DNA from: Erythrobacter sp. SG61-1L | Lineage (GTDB): Bacteria > Pseudomonadota > Alphaproteobacteria > Sphingomonadales > Sphingomonadaceae | Assembly (NCBI RefSeq): GCF_001305965.1 | Contig: NZ_JXQC01000003.1 | Coordinates: forward strand, 1,665,633-1,729,632 | DNA: 64,000 nucleotides | Direction: 5' to 3' | Shown here: in pieces, positions 17,285 through 25,668 of the stretch | Numbering within the stretch: the first letter of the stretch is position 1 | Layout: each line of letters starts with the position of its first letter | Notes under the pieces: generated by a model | Told to the model about the DNA's origin: nothing | Seen by the model: the letters and a program-made list of their open reading frames with translations, nothing else | The model's database searches: none | Made by a program: the position numbers and the translations under genes

Positions 17285-18415
17285 TCACAAGGGCGTGGCC
17301 GCGCTGCCTTGCAGCACGTGGGTGCAGCCCAGCGTGGCCGCATCATCCGCATCCGAAAGCGCGGCGATTGTGCGCCAGCCTTCGCCGCGCAGCTTGGCAG
17401 CAGCAGCCGGATCGTGGCCGAGAGGCAGGAACACTGCCTCTCGCGCAGCGCCGTTGGCCGCCACATCGATCAGCGGATCGGGATAGAGCGAGAAGCCGGT
17501 TGCAGCCTCCCCGCCACCCTGTTCCCCGGCAGCGTCGCCGCTGATCCGATAGGTGCCGCCCCGGCCCAACAGACCACGCACGCCTTCGGCATAGATCGTG
17601 AAGCCAAACCAGCTCTGATATTCAAAGCCATGGCGTTCGGTGGGGTCCAGCGTAAGCCGGGCAGCGCCCGCAACGCGCGATGCGATTTCCTTCAGGCCGC
17701 GGATACGGCTTTCCAGCACGCCGCCCACATCGATGCCGGCCAGCTTCTCTATGGCGCTTTCGAACGGGCCGGTGGCATAAAGCAGCGGCAGATAGGCTTC
17801 GCCGCCAGCGGCCTTGAGGCCGCCCGCATCCTTGGAATCCAGTTCGCGGCGCACTGCGTCGATCTTCTGCGGATCGAGCGGCAGGATGCTGGTTGCCAGC
17901 GTGTCCACCAGATCGGGCAGAGTGAAGTCCACCGAAACTCCGGTAGCCCCTGCGGCCTTGGCCGCTTCGATTGCCATGGCGACCACTTCGGCGGCGGCGG
18001 CCACACCATCGCTGCCGATCAGTTCGGCGCCCACCTGCAGCCGTTCGCGCTGCGGATCGAGCGCATCGGCCTTGATGGTCGCAACCGGGCCTGCATAGGC
18101 AAGGCGCAGCGGGCGCGGCGCTGCGGCCAGCCCGGTTTCGGCAATGCGGCCCACCTGCGGCGTGATGTCGCTGCGCAGGGCCAGCGTGCGCAGGCTGACC
18201 GGATCGATGAAGCGGAACATGCGGCGCGGCTGAATGCCCGCCATGCGCGCGGCGAGCGATTTCTCGAACTCGATCAGCGGCGGACGCACGCGGTCATATC
18301 CATGCGCGTCCATCACATCCAGGATGGCACGCATGATCCGTGTGGCGGCGGCCGCGCTCTGCGGCAGCCGGTCTCCAAGCCCCTCGGGCAGCAGGTCGCG
18401 GTCGATATCGCTCAT
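17285..18415 (-). CDS. hisZ: ATP phosphoribosyltransferase regulatory subunit
   Basis: HisZ is a catalytically dead histidyl-tRNA synthetase paralogue that forms a complex with the short form of HisG at the first step of histidine synthesis. The 376-residue protein begins with LLPEGLGDRLP and shows class II synthetase-like motifs (PLIEFEKSL, FRFIDPVSLRTLALRSDITPQV), while the full HisS C-terminal anticodon domain is missing. Its presence implies a short-form HisG elsewhere in the genome. It lies downstream of serC-serA on the same strand but is separated by a strong terminator at 18488-18517. Confidence 0.9.
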   Translation of the reverse strand: MSDIDRDLLPEGLGDRLPQSAAAATRIMRAILDVMDAHGYDRVRPPLIEFEKSLAARMAGIQPRRMFRFIDPVSLRTLALRSDITPQVGRIAETGLAAAPRPLRLAYAGPVATIKADALDPQRERLQVGAELIGSDGVAAAAEVVAMAIEAAKAAGATGVSVDFTLPDLVDTLATSILPLDPQKIDAVRRELDSKDAGGLKAAGGEAYLPLLYATGPFESAIEKLAGIDVGGVLESRIRGLKEIASRVAGAARLTLDPTERHGFEYQSWFGFTIYAEGVRGLLGRGGTYRISGDAAGEQGGGEAATGFSLYPDPLIDVAANGAAREAVFLPLGHDPAAAAKLRGEGWRTIAALSDADDAATLGCTHVLQGSAATPL

Positions 18416-18487
18416 GACGGTGTGCCCCCTAACCCCTCGGGCTTGGCCTGTCGAACCCCCAATTCAATCCGGGGCTTCAAATGGAAA

Positions 18488-18517
18488 GCCCGGCCCCGGA
18501 AAAATCCGGGGCCGGGC
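18488..18517 (-). terminator. terminator downstream of serA
   Basis: A perfect 13-bp stem (GCCCGGCCCCGGA at 18488-18500 pairing with 18505-18517) with a four-base AAAA loop. On the minus strand the stem is followed by TTTCCATTT. It lies 29 bases beyond the serA stop codon, where an intrinsic terminator is expected. Confidence 0.7.
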
Positions 18518-18545
18518 CCATGGAGAGACGGTTGTTGCCGATGCC

Positions 18546-20132
18546 TCAGGCGAAGTTCAGCGGCATGGCCCGCTTCACGCCCGGCAGGGCGCGAGCCTTT
18601 TCGAGCACGTCAGCCGGAACCGGCGTATCGACCGACAGCAGCAGCACGGCTTCGCCACCAGCCGCAAGGCGGCCGAGGTTGAAGGTGCCGATATTGATGC
18701 TGTTTTCGCCAAGCAGGGTGCCGATGCGACCGATGAAGCCCGGAGCATCTTCATTGACGATGTAGAGCATGTGGCCGGTCAGTTCCGCTTCGACCTTGAT
18801 GCCGAACAGTTCGACCAGGCGCGGTTCGGAATTGCTGAACAGGGTGCCGGCAACCGAACGCTCGCCCGCATCGGTCTTCACCGAAACGCGGATCAGCGTG
18901 TGATAGTCGCCTTCACGCTCGGTCTTCACTTCGCGCACTTCAAGGCCGCGTTCCTTGGCGAGGAACGGAGCATTGACCATGTTCACCGTGTCCGAGTGGA
19001 CGCGCAGGAAACCGGCAAGAACGGCCGCCACGATCGGCTTGGCGTTCAGTTCGGTCGCCGCGCCTTCAGTGTGGATCGAAATCCGCGGCACCGAACCATG
19101 GGTAAGCTGGCCCACCAGCGAGCCGAGCTTTTCGGCCAGAGCCATATAAGGCTTCAGCTTCGGAGCTTCTTCAGCCGAGAGCGAGGGCATGTTCAGCGCA
19201 TTGGTGACGCCGCCATTGACCAGGAAATCGCTCAGCTGGTCAGCCACCTGCAGCGCCACATTGACCTGCGCTTCATTGGTCGAAGCGCCAAGGTGCGGGG
19301 TGCAGATGAAGTTCGGGGTGCCGAACAGCGGCGATTCCTTGGCCGGTTCCACCGCGAACACGTCCAGAGCAGCGCCTGCGACATGGCCGGAATCCAGCGC
19401 TTCCTTCAGGGCCGCTTCATCGACCAGACCGCCACGGGCGCAGTTGATGATGCGCACGCCCTTCTTGGTCTTGGCGATGTTTTCCTTCGACAGGATGTTG
19501 CGGGTCTGGTCGGTCAGCGGAGTATGCAGCGTGATGAAGTCCGCACGGGCCAGCAGATCGTCTAGCTCGACCTTCTCGATGCCCAGTTCCACGGCACGTT
19601 CGGCCGACAGGAAGGGGTCATAGGCGACGACCTTCATACGCAGGCCCAGCGCACGGTCGGCCACGATGCCGCCGATATTGCCGGCGCCGATCAGGCCCAG
19701 CGTCTTGCCGGTCAGCTCGACACCCATGAAGCGGTTCTTTTCCCACTTGCCGGCCTGCGTCGAAGCGTCGGCTTCGGGCAGCTGGCGGGCAAGCGCGAAC
19801 ATCAGCGCAATGGCGTGTTCTGCAGTGGTGATCGAATTGCCGAAGGGGGTGTTCATCACCACCACGCCCTTTGCCGAGGCATAGGGGATGTCGACATTGT
19901 CGACGCCGATACCGGCGCGGCCGATCACCTTGAGGTTCTTGGCGGCGTCCAGCACTTCCTTGGTCACCTTGGTCGACGAACGGATGGCGAGGCCATCGTA
20001 GTCGCCGATGCGGGCGATCAGCTGTTCCGGGGTTTCACCGGTGATCACGTCCACTTCGCAGCCGCGCGCTTCGAAAATGCGGGCGGCGTTGGGGTCCATC
20101 TTGTCCGAAATAAGGACTTTGGGCTTGGTCAT
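18546..20132 (-). CDS. serA: D-3-phosphoglycerate dehydrogenase (long form with ACT domain)
   Basis: First step of serine synthesis: NAD-dependent oxidation of 3-phosphoglycerate. The 528-residue protein has a substrate domain (1-95), the NAD-binding loop GLIGAGNIGG with YDPF, catalytic Arg in NCARGGLVDE and His in CTPHLGAST, then an intervening domain and a C-terminal ACT regulatory domain (LTGHMLYIVNEDAPGFIGRIG), the architecture of type I PHGDH. ATG 20132 is the natural start; the frame runs on into the serC-serA spacer. It is the second gene of the serC-serA operon. Confidence 0.95.
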   Translation of the reverse strand: MTKPKVLISDKMDPNAARIFEARGCEVDVITGETPEQLIARIGDYDGLAIRSSTKVTKEVLDAAKNLKVIGRAGIGVDNVDIPYASAKGVVVMNTPFGNSITTAEHAIALMFALARQLPEADASTQAGKWEKNRFMGVELTGKTLGLIGAGNIGGIVADRALGLRMKVVAYDPFLSAERAVELGIEKVELDDLLARADFITLHTPLTDQTRNILSKENIAKTKKGVRIINCARGGLVDEAALKEALDSGHVAGAALDVFAVEPAKESPLFGTPNFICTPHLGASTNEAQVNVALQVADQLSDFLVNGGVTNALNMPSLSAEEAPKLKPYMALAEKLGSLVGQLTHGSVPRISIHTEGAATELNAKPIVAAVLAGFLRVHSDTVNMVNAPFLAKERGLEVREVKTEREGDYHTLIRVSVKTDAGERSVAGTLFSNSEPRLVELFGIKVEAELTGHMLYIVNEDAPGFIGRIGTLLGENSINIGTFNLGRLAAGGEAVLLLSVDTPVPADVLEKARALPGVKRAMPLNFA

Positions 20133-20194
20133 GTCGGTATCCTTTGGTGCGCTCCTGCGCAGGCAGAAGCCCATGGGAATGTCGTGCAAGGGTG

Positions 20195-20224
20195 CATAAG
20201 CTCCTGCCTGTGCAGGAGCTTATG
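20195..20224 (-). promoter_or_regulatory. perfect 13-bp hairpin in the serC-serA spacer
   Basis: CATAAGCTCCTGC at 20195-20207 pairs perfectly with 20212-20224 around the loop CTGT. It begins 4 bases after the serC stop codon and 63 bases before the serA start. No T tract follows on the minus strand, so it is more likely an mRNA stabiliser, processing site or attenuator than a full terminator. Confidence 0.55.
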
Positions 20225-20228
20225 GCTG

Positions 20229-21374
20229 TCAGGCAGCGGCCAGAGCGGCCTTGGTTTCGGCGTAGGCCCAGTCGAGCCAGGGGCCGAGCGCCTCGATGTC
20301 GGCAGTGTCGACAGTGGCGCCGCACCAGATGCGCAGGCCCGGAGGGGCATCGCGATAGCCGGCGACGTCATAGGCCGCGCCTTCCTTCTCCAGCAGTCCG
20401 GCGAACTGCTTGATGAAGTCGGCATCGGCGCCTTCGACGGAGAGGCAGACCGAGGTCTTGGAACGGGTGCCCATGTCGGCCGCGAGATGGCTCAGCCAGT
20501 CGCGTTCGGCCACGATCTTGTCCAGTGCCACGGCATTGGCGTCGCTGCGCCCCTGCAGGCCCTTGAGACCGCCAAGGCCCTTTGCCCATTCCAGCGCGAA
20601 GATCGCATCTTCCACCGCCAGCATCGACGGGGTATTGATGGTTTCGCCCTTGAACACGCCTTCGGCCAGCTTGCCCTTGGACATGAGACGGAAGACCTTC
20701 GGCAGCGGCCAGCTGGGAGTATATTCCTCCAGGCGCTGCACGGCGCGGGGGCCGAGGATCAGCACGCCATGGCCGCCTTCGCCGCCCAGAACCTTCTGCC
20801 AGGAGAAGGTGGCAACGTCGATCTTGTCCCACGGAATGTCGTAAGCGAACACGGCGCTGGTCGCGTCGGCGAAGGACAGGCCTTCGCGGTCGTCGGGGAT
20901 CCATTCGCCATCGGGAACGCGAACGCCCGAAGTGGTGCCGTTCCAGGTGAACAGCACGTCGTCAGACCAGTCGACCTTGTCGAGATCGGGCAGCTGGCCG
21001 TAATCGGCGCGCATCACATTGGCTTCGAGCTTGAGCTGCTTGACTGCATCGGTGACCCAACCTTCACCGAAGCTTTCCCAAGCCAGAGCCGTAACCCCAC
21101 GTGCGCCCAGCATGGTCCACATGGCCATTTCGAATGCGCCGGTATCGGAACCGGGCACGATGCCGATGCGGTGCGTATCGGGCAGCTCAAGCACTTCGCG
21201 CATCAGGTCGATGCAATAGGCAAGACGCGACTTGCCGATCTTGGCGCGGTGCGAGCGGCCGAGCGATTCGGTAGCGAGCTTTTCAGGGGAATATCCCGGC
21301 GGCTTGGCGCAGGGACCGGAAGAAAAGAAAGGACGCGCCGGCTTGGCCGCCGGACGGGCATTCGTATCAGTCAT
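20229..21374 (-). CDS. serC: phosphoserine aminotransferase
   Basis: Second step of serine synthesis: transamination of 3-phosphohydroxypyruvate with glutamate. The 381-residue PLP enzyme starts near PFFSSGPCAKPPGYS and has the PLP-lysine region ATFSWQKVLGGEGGHG, of the alphaproteobacterial SerC type. ATG 21374 is preceded by GAGGAGA, part of the conserved serC leader. Upstream frame extension lies over the leader and promoter. First gene of the serC-serA operon. Confidence 0.95.
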   Translation of the reverse strand: MTDTNARPAAKPARPFFSSGPCAKPPGYSPEKLATESLGRSHRAKIGKSRLAYCIDLMREVLELPDTHRIGIVPGSDTGAFEMAMWTMLGARGVTALAWESFGEGWVTDAVKQLKLEANVMRADYGQLPDLDKVDWSDDVLFTWNGTTSGVRVPDGEWIPDDREGLSFADATSAVFAYDIPWDKIDVATFSWQKVLGGEGGHGVLILGPRAVQRLEEYTPSWPLPKVFRLMSKGKLAEGVFKGETINTPSMLAVEDAIFALEWAKGLGGLKGLQGRSDANAVALDKIVAERDWLSHLAADMGTRSKTSVCLSVEGADADFIKQFAGLLEKEGAAYDVAGYRDAPPGLRIWCGATVDTADIEALGPWLDWAYAETKAALAAA

Positions 21375-21379
21375 GTAGA

Positions 21380-21423
21380 CTCTCCTCACAGAGAGCACGC
21401 GCGGCGTTGGGACCGCGTGGCCC
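21380..21423 (-). ncRNA. serC leader RNA
   Basis: In the 5' untranslated region of serC, two small hairpins can form on the minus strand: CGCGG/CCGCG (plus 21413-21417 and 21400-21404) enclosing TCCCAACG, and CTCTC/GAGAG (plus 21391-21395 and 21380-21384), the latter covering the ribosome-binding site GAGGAGA. This matches my recollection of the alphaproteobacterial serC leader family, found only upstream of serC-serA operons. It could control translation of serC by hiding the ribosome-binding site. A covariance search was not possible here. Confidence 0.65.
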
Positions 21424-21430
21424 GTCGCCG

Positions 21431-21458
21431 CACTTAGTGGCGGTTTGAAACGAGTCAA
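21431..21458 (-). promoter_or_regulatory. candidate serC promoter
   Basis: TTGACT (plus 21453-21458) and TAAGTG (plus 21431-21436) are separated by 16 bases on the minus strand. Transcription would start close to the 5' edge of the serC leader structure, which supports the placement. Confidence 0.45.
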
Positions 21459-21545
21459 GGCGATTTGCCGGAAAGCACGGCGAACTGCGGCATGCAAATG
21501 CCTATCTTAGTTGAAAATTAACCGTCTTTAGCGCAGAATCGCGCC

Positions 21546-22223
21546 ATGAAACGTGCATTCGCCCTGTTTCTGGCATCTGCCACGCTCGGCGCCTGTTCGA
21601 TGCTTCCAGATGGAGGTTCGGGGCGCAGTTCAGGCCAGCAGGCCATGCGCCCGGCCCAGCCCGTCTATGCTCCCAGTGCGCAGGAACGCCAGTGCCTCTC
21701 CCAGCTCGGTGCGTCAGAGGCCAGCTTCACTCCCCTGCCCGACAAGTTTTACGGCGGCGGCTGCTCCACTGTGAACACTGTGCAACTTTCGGCACTTTAC
21801 GGCGATGACAGCCGCACACTCGGCCTCGCTAATATCGGCCCAGTCGCCTGCCCTGTCGCAAACAGCTTCGCCGGCTGGGCACGCTACGGCGTGGACCGCG
21901 CGGCGCGCTCCATCCTTGGAAGCCCGATTGCCCGAATCGAAACTTTCGGCAGCTACAATTGCCGCAACGTCGCCGGCAGTTCCCGCCGTTCCGCCCACGC
22001 CACCGCCAATGCGATCGACGTTTCAGGCTTCGTTCTCGCCGATGGCCGGCGGATCAGTGTAAAGCAGGCGTGGAGCAACGGGAATCCGTCAGAGCGCGAA
22101 TTCCTGCGCGTCGTCCATGCCAGCGCCTGCAAGCGCTTCGGGACCGTGCTGGGGCCTGAATATAACGAGGCCCACAAGGACCATTTCCACCTGGAAGGCG
22201 GCGAGCGGCCCTTCTGCCGCTGA
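21546..22223 (+). CDS. extensin-like family lipoprotein
   Basis: A 225-residue exported protein with lipobox LGAC (Cys17). The C-terminal domain contains SAHATANAIDVSGF and the metal-site-like HKDHFHLE, plus several conserved Cys, as in the extensin-like C-terminal family (PF06904), which has a peptidase M15/D-Ala-D-Ala carboxypeptidase-like fold. Probably acts on peptidoglycan, but activity is unproven. A TTAG-N7-TTAAC sequence 24 bases upstream resembles a CtrA site with one mismatch (21507-21522). It is divergent from serC. Confidence 0.8.
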   Translation: MKRAFALFLASATLGACSMLPDGGSGRSSGQQAMRPAQPVYAPSAQERQCLSQLGASEASFTPLPDKFYGGGCSTVNTVQLSALYGDDSRTLGLANIGPVACPVANSFAGWARYGVDRAARSILGSPIARIETFGSYNCRNVAGSSRRSAHATANAIDVSGFVLADGRRISVKQAWSNGNPSEREFLRVVHASACKRFGTVLGPEYNEAHKDHFHLEGGERPFCR

Positions 22224-22230
22224 CGCCTTC

Positions 22231-22872
22231 TCAGGCCTGCTCCTCGCCGGTCAGAGTCCTGCTCGGCCGGTCCAGCCTGGCATCCAGATAAAGGCGAACC
22301 GCTTCGGCGACGTGCTTGGCGCCGAGCTTCTCCATCATGTTCGCGCGATGGATTTCCACCGTGCGCGGGCTGATTTCCAGCTCGCGCGCGATGAGCTTGT
22401 TCGACCCGCCATTGACCAGCAGTTCGAGCACTTCGCCTTCCCGCTCCGACAGGAAGCTGATCTTCTCCCGCGCCTCGATCATCCTGCGACGCGTGCGCGT
22501 CTGCTCTCGCGCGCGCTTTTCGACGCGATCGAGCATGGCCGCAAAGGCACTCTCCTCGATCGGCAACAGCAGATAATCGAGCGCGCCCAGGCTTACTGCC
22601 TCGACCACGCGCGAAACCGATGCGTCTTCAGAAGCGATCACCAGCGGCAGGCACACACCGAGCATGTCGAGCGCAGCAAGGATCTCGGCCGCGCCGCTCC
22701 CCAGCTCGTCGTCACGCACGATAAGGATACCCTCGCGCGGCGGGTGCTTGGCGATTTCCTCAAGGCTCGCATACACTTCGGCATGATAGCCGAGTGCAAG
22801 CGCCAACCGGGCAGCCTCTGCCCGCGCCTTGATGTCGCGTTCGACGAAGTGGATGGTAAGAACCTGTCCCAT
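22231..22872 (-). CDS. FixJ/LuxR-type response regulator with degenerate receiver
   Basis: A 213-residue protein: receiver-like domain (1-120) plus a LuxR-type helix-turn-helix (about 148-205, with LSEREGEVLELLVNGGSNKLIARELEISPRTVEIHRANMMEKLG read in pieces). In my alignment by eye with FixJ the phosphoacceptor Asp is replaced by Arg53 (IVRDD), the conserved Lys before Pro is Leu103 (YLLLP), and the first acidic pair is reduced to ERD. The domain may therefore respond to something other than phosphorylation. ATG 22872 is chosen; an upstream ATG would add a short non-conserved extension. It ends 7 bases from the extensin-like gene. Confidence 0.82.
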   Translation of the reverse strand: MGQVLTIHFVERDIKARAEAARLALALGYHAEVYASLEEIAKHPPREGILIVRDDELGSGAAEILAALDMLGVCLPLVIASEDASVSRVVEAVSLGALDYLLLPIEESAFAAMLDRVEKRAREQTRTRRRMIEAREKISFLSEREGEVLELLVNGGSNKLIARELEISPRTVEIHRANMMEKLGAKHVAEAVRLYLDARLDRPSRTLTGEEQA

Positions 22873-23012
22873 GCCCTCAAGGATGTGGGCATGCCCCCCT
22901 GGCATGCATTCCGACTTGGCGCCGATTCAGGGCAATAAGATACCGTAAATTCGCACCAATATGTCAGAACAAGAGTAGAAATCGGTCCGAACCGGATTTG
23001 AATTACGGAATT

Positions 23013-23024
23013 GCCCTTAAGGGC
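23013..23024. repeat. 12-bp perfect palindrome upstream of the response regulator
   Basis: GCCCTTAAGGGC lies in the 195-base gap between the Anbu gene and the downstream response regulator. It could be an operator or chance. The rest of the gap shows no ORF; a second palindrome, CGAACG-GT-CGTTCG, is at 23044-23057 just after the Anbu stop codon. Confidence 0.3.
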
Positions 23025-23067
23025 CTGCACGAAAGCAGGGTTTCGAACGGTCGTTCGGGGACAGGAG

Positions 23068-23808
23068 TCAGGCTTCGAAGCGATAGTCCGGCAGGGCGTG
23101 GACAGCTTCCTTGAGCGAGTCGCCCCACCTCGAAGAGATGGACAGGAAGTAGGGATCGTCCTTGTCGATCCGCTTTTCGTGCAGCGGAACAAAGCTGTCG
23201 CGGGCGATCACCATCAGGTCCAGCGGCATGCCGACCGAGAGATTGGCCTTGAGGGTCGAATCGAAGCTGACCATCAGCAGCTTCACCGCATCCTCGAAAT
23301 CCATGTCGCTTTCATATCCGCGCAGCAGGATAGGACGGCCGTATTTTGTCTCCCCGATCTGGAAGAACGGCGTGTCCCAACTCGCTTCGATGAAATTGCC
23401 TTCCGGATAGAGCATGAACATGCGCGGCTGCATGCCCTTGATCTGCCCTGCCAGAATCATCGAGGCGGTGAAGCGCCCCTCCCCTTCCATGCCGTTTCCA
23501 GCCTGGGAAGATTGGATCGTGGCGCGCAACAAGCGGCCGACTTCCACTGCAACCTGGAACATCGTGGGAGCTTCCAGCAGCGAGTTCTGCCGCTGGTCCG
23601 GCGCCTTGTTGCGTTCCTCAAGCTGGCTGATGACGGCCTGCGTAGTGGCAAGGTTGCCGGCGGTCATCAGGGTGATGATACGCTCGCCCGGGACTTCCCA
23701 GTGAAACATCTTGCGGAAGGTGGAGATGTTATCGACGCCCGAATTGGTGCGGGTGTCGCTCATCAACACCAGCCCCTTTTCCAGCATCATACCCACGCAA
23801 TACGTCAC
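23068..23808 (-). CDS. Anbu-type proteasome-related peptidase
   Basis: A 246-residue member of the bacterial proteasome beta-subunit-like family (Anbu, COG3484). The second residue is Thr (MTYCVGMML), which after Met removal would be the N-terminal nucleophile, with Asp18 (SDTRTNSG) and Lys33 (FRKMF) at the expected positions. Anbu proteins assemble into helical or ring-like particles; substrates are unknown and no ATPase partner is known. It is the last gene of a four-gene minus-strand operon with a CP-ATP-grasp, an alpha-E and a transglutaminase-like protein, the association reported as characteristic of Anbu. Confidence 0.92.
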   Translation of the reverse strand: MTYCVGMMLEKGLVLMSDTRTNSGVDNISTFRKMFHWEVPGERIITLMTAGNLATTQAVISQLEERNKAPDQRQNSLLEAPTMFQVAVEVGRLLRATIQSSQAGNGMEGEGRFTASMILAGQIKGMQPRMFMLYPEGNFIEASWDTPFFQIGETKYGRPILLRGYESDMDFEDAVKLLMVSFDSTLKANLSVGMPLDLMVIARDSFVPLHEKRIDKDDPYFLSISSRWGDSLKEAVHALPDYRFEA

Positions 23809-23885
23809 TTCGAATCCCCTGACTCTGTTCCTTCAACAGCCATTGCGGGCGAAATGACCCGTGGCAATGCCCCTGCTTTTGAAGA

Positions 23886-24701
23886 TTACTGTTCCATGCT
23901 CTGCTGTTCCACAGCCAATGCGACGTGGAGTTCTTCTTCCGCCGCACCGAAACTGATCCCGGTAACCGGCGCAGCCTCGCCATAATCGCGACCGGTGGCG
24001 ACACGCACATAACGCGGATCGGGCGAAATGCCGTTCGACACATCGAAGCCTACCCAGCCCAGCCCTTCGACATGAGCCTCCGCCCATGCGTGGGTCGCCT
24101 CCTGATGGACCCGATCATCCATCATCAGATAGCCCGAGACATAGCGTGCCGGAATATCCAGCGCCCGTGCCGCCCCGATGAAGATATGCGCATGGTCCTG
24201 GCAGACGCCCATGCCTTCTGCCAGCGCCTCCTCGGCGGTGGTATAGACGTGGGTCACACCGGTCTCGTACCGCACCGTGTCGCGGATCGCGTCCGAAAGC
24301 CCGTGGAGCATAGCCAGCGTATCGCCATCTTGGCGACGAACCTGTGTGACGAGGGAGCGCATCTTCGCCCCCGGCTTGGTCCGTTCGGTCTGCGAGAGGA
24401 ACGCCCAGAGCGGCAAATGCCCGGCATGCCAGCCGATCACTCCGGCCTTGTCCTGCGTCTCGACCATGCCCTCGCAATGGATCACCACTTCCTGAGTGCC
24501 CGGCAATACCGAGATCAGCGTGGTGTGGTTCCAGTTCTGGTCGTCATATTCCAGTTCCAGATTTGCCCCGTCATAGGTCATCGACCACGACAGGATTTCC
24601 TGCCCATGGGTAGCCTTGGGCGTGAGGCGCAGCCGCTGGAGCCCGTGTGCGACCGGCTCTGCGAAACGATAATGCGTGGTGTGGCGGATGGAGAGGCGCA
24701 T
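23886..24701 (-). CDS. transglutaminase-like cysteine peptidase family protein
   Basis: A 271-residue cytoplasmic protein (no signal peptide) with an N-terminal beta-rich domain (RLSIRHTTHYRFAEPVAHG) typical of bacterial transglutaminase-like proteins and a catalytic triad of Cys167 (GMGVCQDHAH), His204 (THAWAEAHV) and Asp220 (GWVGFD). Such enzymes can cleave or transfer isopeptide/amide bonds. It starts 6 bases after the alpha-E gene stop codon and lies 77 bases before the Anbu gene on the same strand. In this context it probably processes the product of the neighbouring ATP-grasp protein. Confidence 0.9.
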   Translation of the reverse strand: MRLSIRHTTHYRFAEPVAHGLQRLRLTPKATHGQEILSWSMTYDGANLELEYDDQNWNHTTLISVLPGTQEVVIHCEGMVETQDKAGVIGWHAGHLPLWAFLSQTERTKPGAKMRSLVTQVRRQDGDTLAMLHGLSDAIRDTVRYETGVTHVYTTAEEALAEGMGVCQDHAHIFIGAARALDIPARYVSGYLMMDDRVHQEATHAWAEAHVEGLGWVGFDVSNGISPDPRYVRVATGRDYGEAAPVTGISFGAAEEELHVALAVEQQSMEQ

Positions 24702-24706
24702 GGCTT

Positions 24707-25651
24707 TCAGGCGATGAATCGATAGTCGTCGGAAATGGCGGTGGCGATGGCCTGGTTCTCGCTGATGAAGGCGGTCAGGAATTCATGCAGGCCCTTGTCG
24801 AAAATGGAATCGATGGTTGCCTGACACAATTTCCGGTCCGCCTCGCGCATCAGCGCATGGCATTCACCGCGGTCATGGTGAAGCTCGGCCAAAGCGCCAA
24901 GATTGCCGCGAAGCGCATCGTAGCAGAATGCCAGGCTGCGCGGGAACCGGCGGTCGAGGATCAGGAACTCCGCAATGCCGCGCGGGTCCATCCGTCCGGC
25001 ATTGAGCCAGCGATAGGCACGCTCGGCCGAGAGCGAGCGGAGCACAGTATCCCATTGCCCGGTGTCGAGGCTGGACCCGACATAGGCAAGCGACGGCAGC
25101 AGCAGGTAATATTTCACGTCCAGAATGCGCGCGGTGTTATCAGCGCGTTCCAGAAATGTGCCTGCCCGCGCGAAATGGTAGATCTCGTTGCGCAGCATGG
25201 AGCCATAGGTTGCCCCGCGCACCAGGGTCGCCTCACGCCTGATGGTCGCGAGGACATTGCCGAGACTAGCCTCGCGCACCGGACGGTCCAGCAACTCGCT
25301 CAGCATCATCCAGGCTTCGTTGACCGCTTCCCAGACTTCGGCAGTGATCGAAGTACGCGCGCTGCGGGCATTGGCCCGAGCCGCCTCGATCATACCCAGC
25401 ACGTTTTGCGGGTTTTCCTTGTCGCGCAGCACGAAGTTGCACACTTGTGCGCCGGCATATTCGCCATGCAAGGCTTCATATTCCGCCCGTTCACCCAGAG
25501 TGACAATGACGGAGCGCCATTCTTCATTTGCGGCATCCGCCCCGCGAGTGAGCGCCATGCGGAAGCCCGCCTCCAGCAGGCGCGCGGTATTCTCCGCCCG
25601 CTCCAGATAGCGGAACATCCAGAAGATCGAATTGGCTGTTCTGCCCAGCAT
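24707..25651 (-). CDS. alpha-E domain-containing protein
   Basis: A 314-residue, almost entirely helical protein of the alpha-E family (COG2307). The N-terminus MLGRTANSIFWMFRYLERAENTARLLE is characteristic, with repeated Arg/Glu-rich helices throughout. No enzymatic activity is established; the family is nearly always encoded next to circularly permuted ATP-grasp and transglutaminase genes. It follows the ATP-grasp gene by 17 bases and precedes the transglutaminase gene by 5, clearly within one operon. Confidence 0.9.
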   Translation of the reverse strand: MLGRTANSIFWMFRYLERAENTARLLEAGFRMALTRGADAANEEWRSVIVTLGERAEYEALHGEYAGAQVCNFVLRDKENPQNVLGMIEAARANARSARTSITAEVWEAVNEAWMMLSELLDRPVREASLGNVLATIRREATLVRGATYGSMLRNEIYHFARAGTFLERADNTARILDVKYYLLLPSLAYVGSSLDTGQWDTVLRSLSAERAYRWLNAGRMDPRGIAEFLILDRRFPRSLAFCYDALRGNLGALAELHHDRGECHALMREADRKLCQATIDSIFDKGLHEFLTAFISENQAIATAISDDYRFIA

Positions 25652-25668
25652 CCTCTTCGTCGCGCCCC

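Noticed and set aside
22966-22980. GAAC-N7-GAAA near the response regulator as a LexA box
   Set aside because: The last base of the second half-site deviates; with exact matches elsewhere this imperfect one is not convincing.
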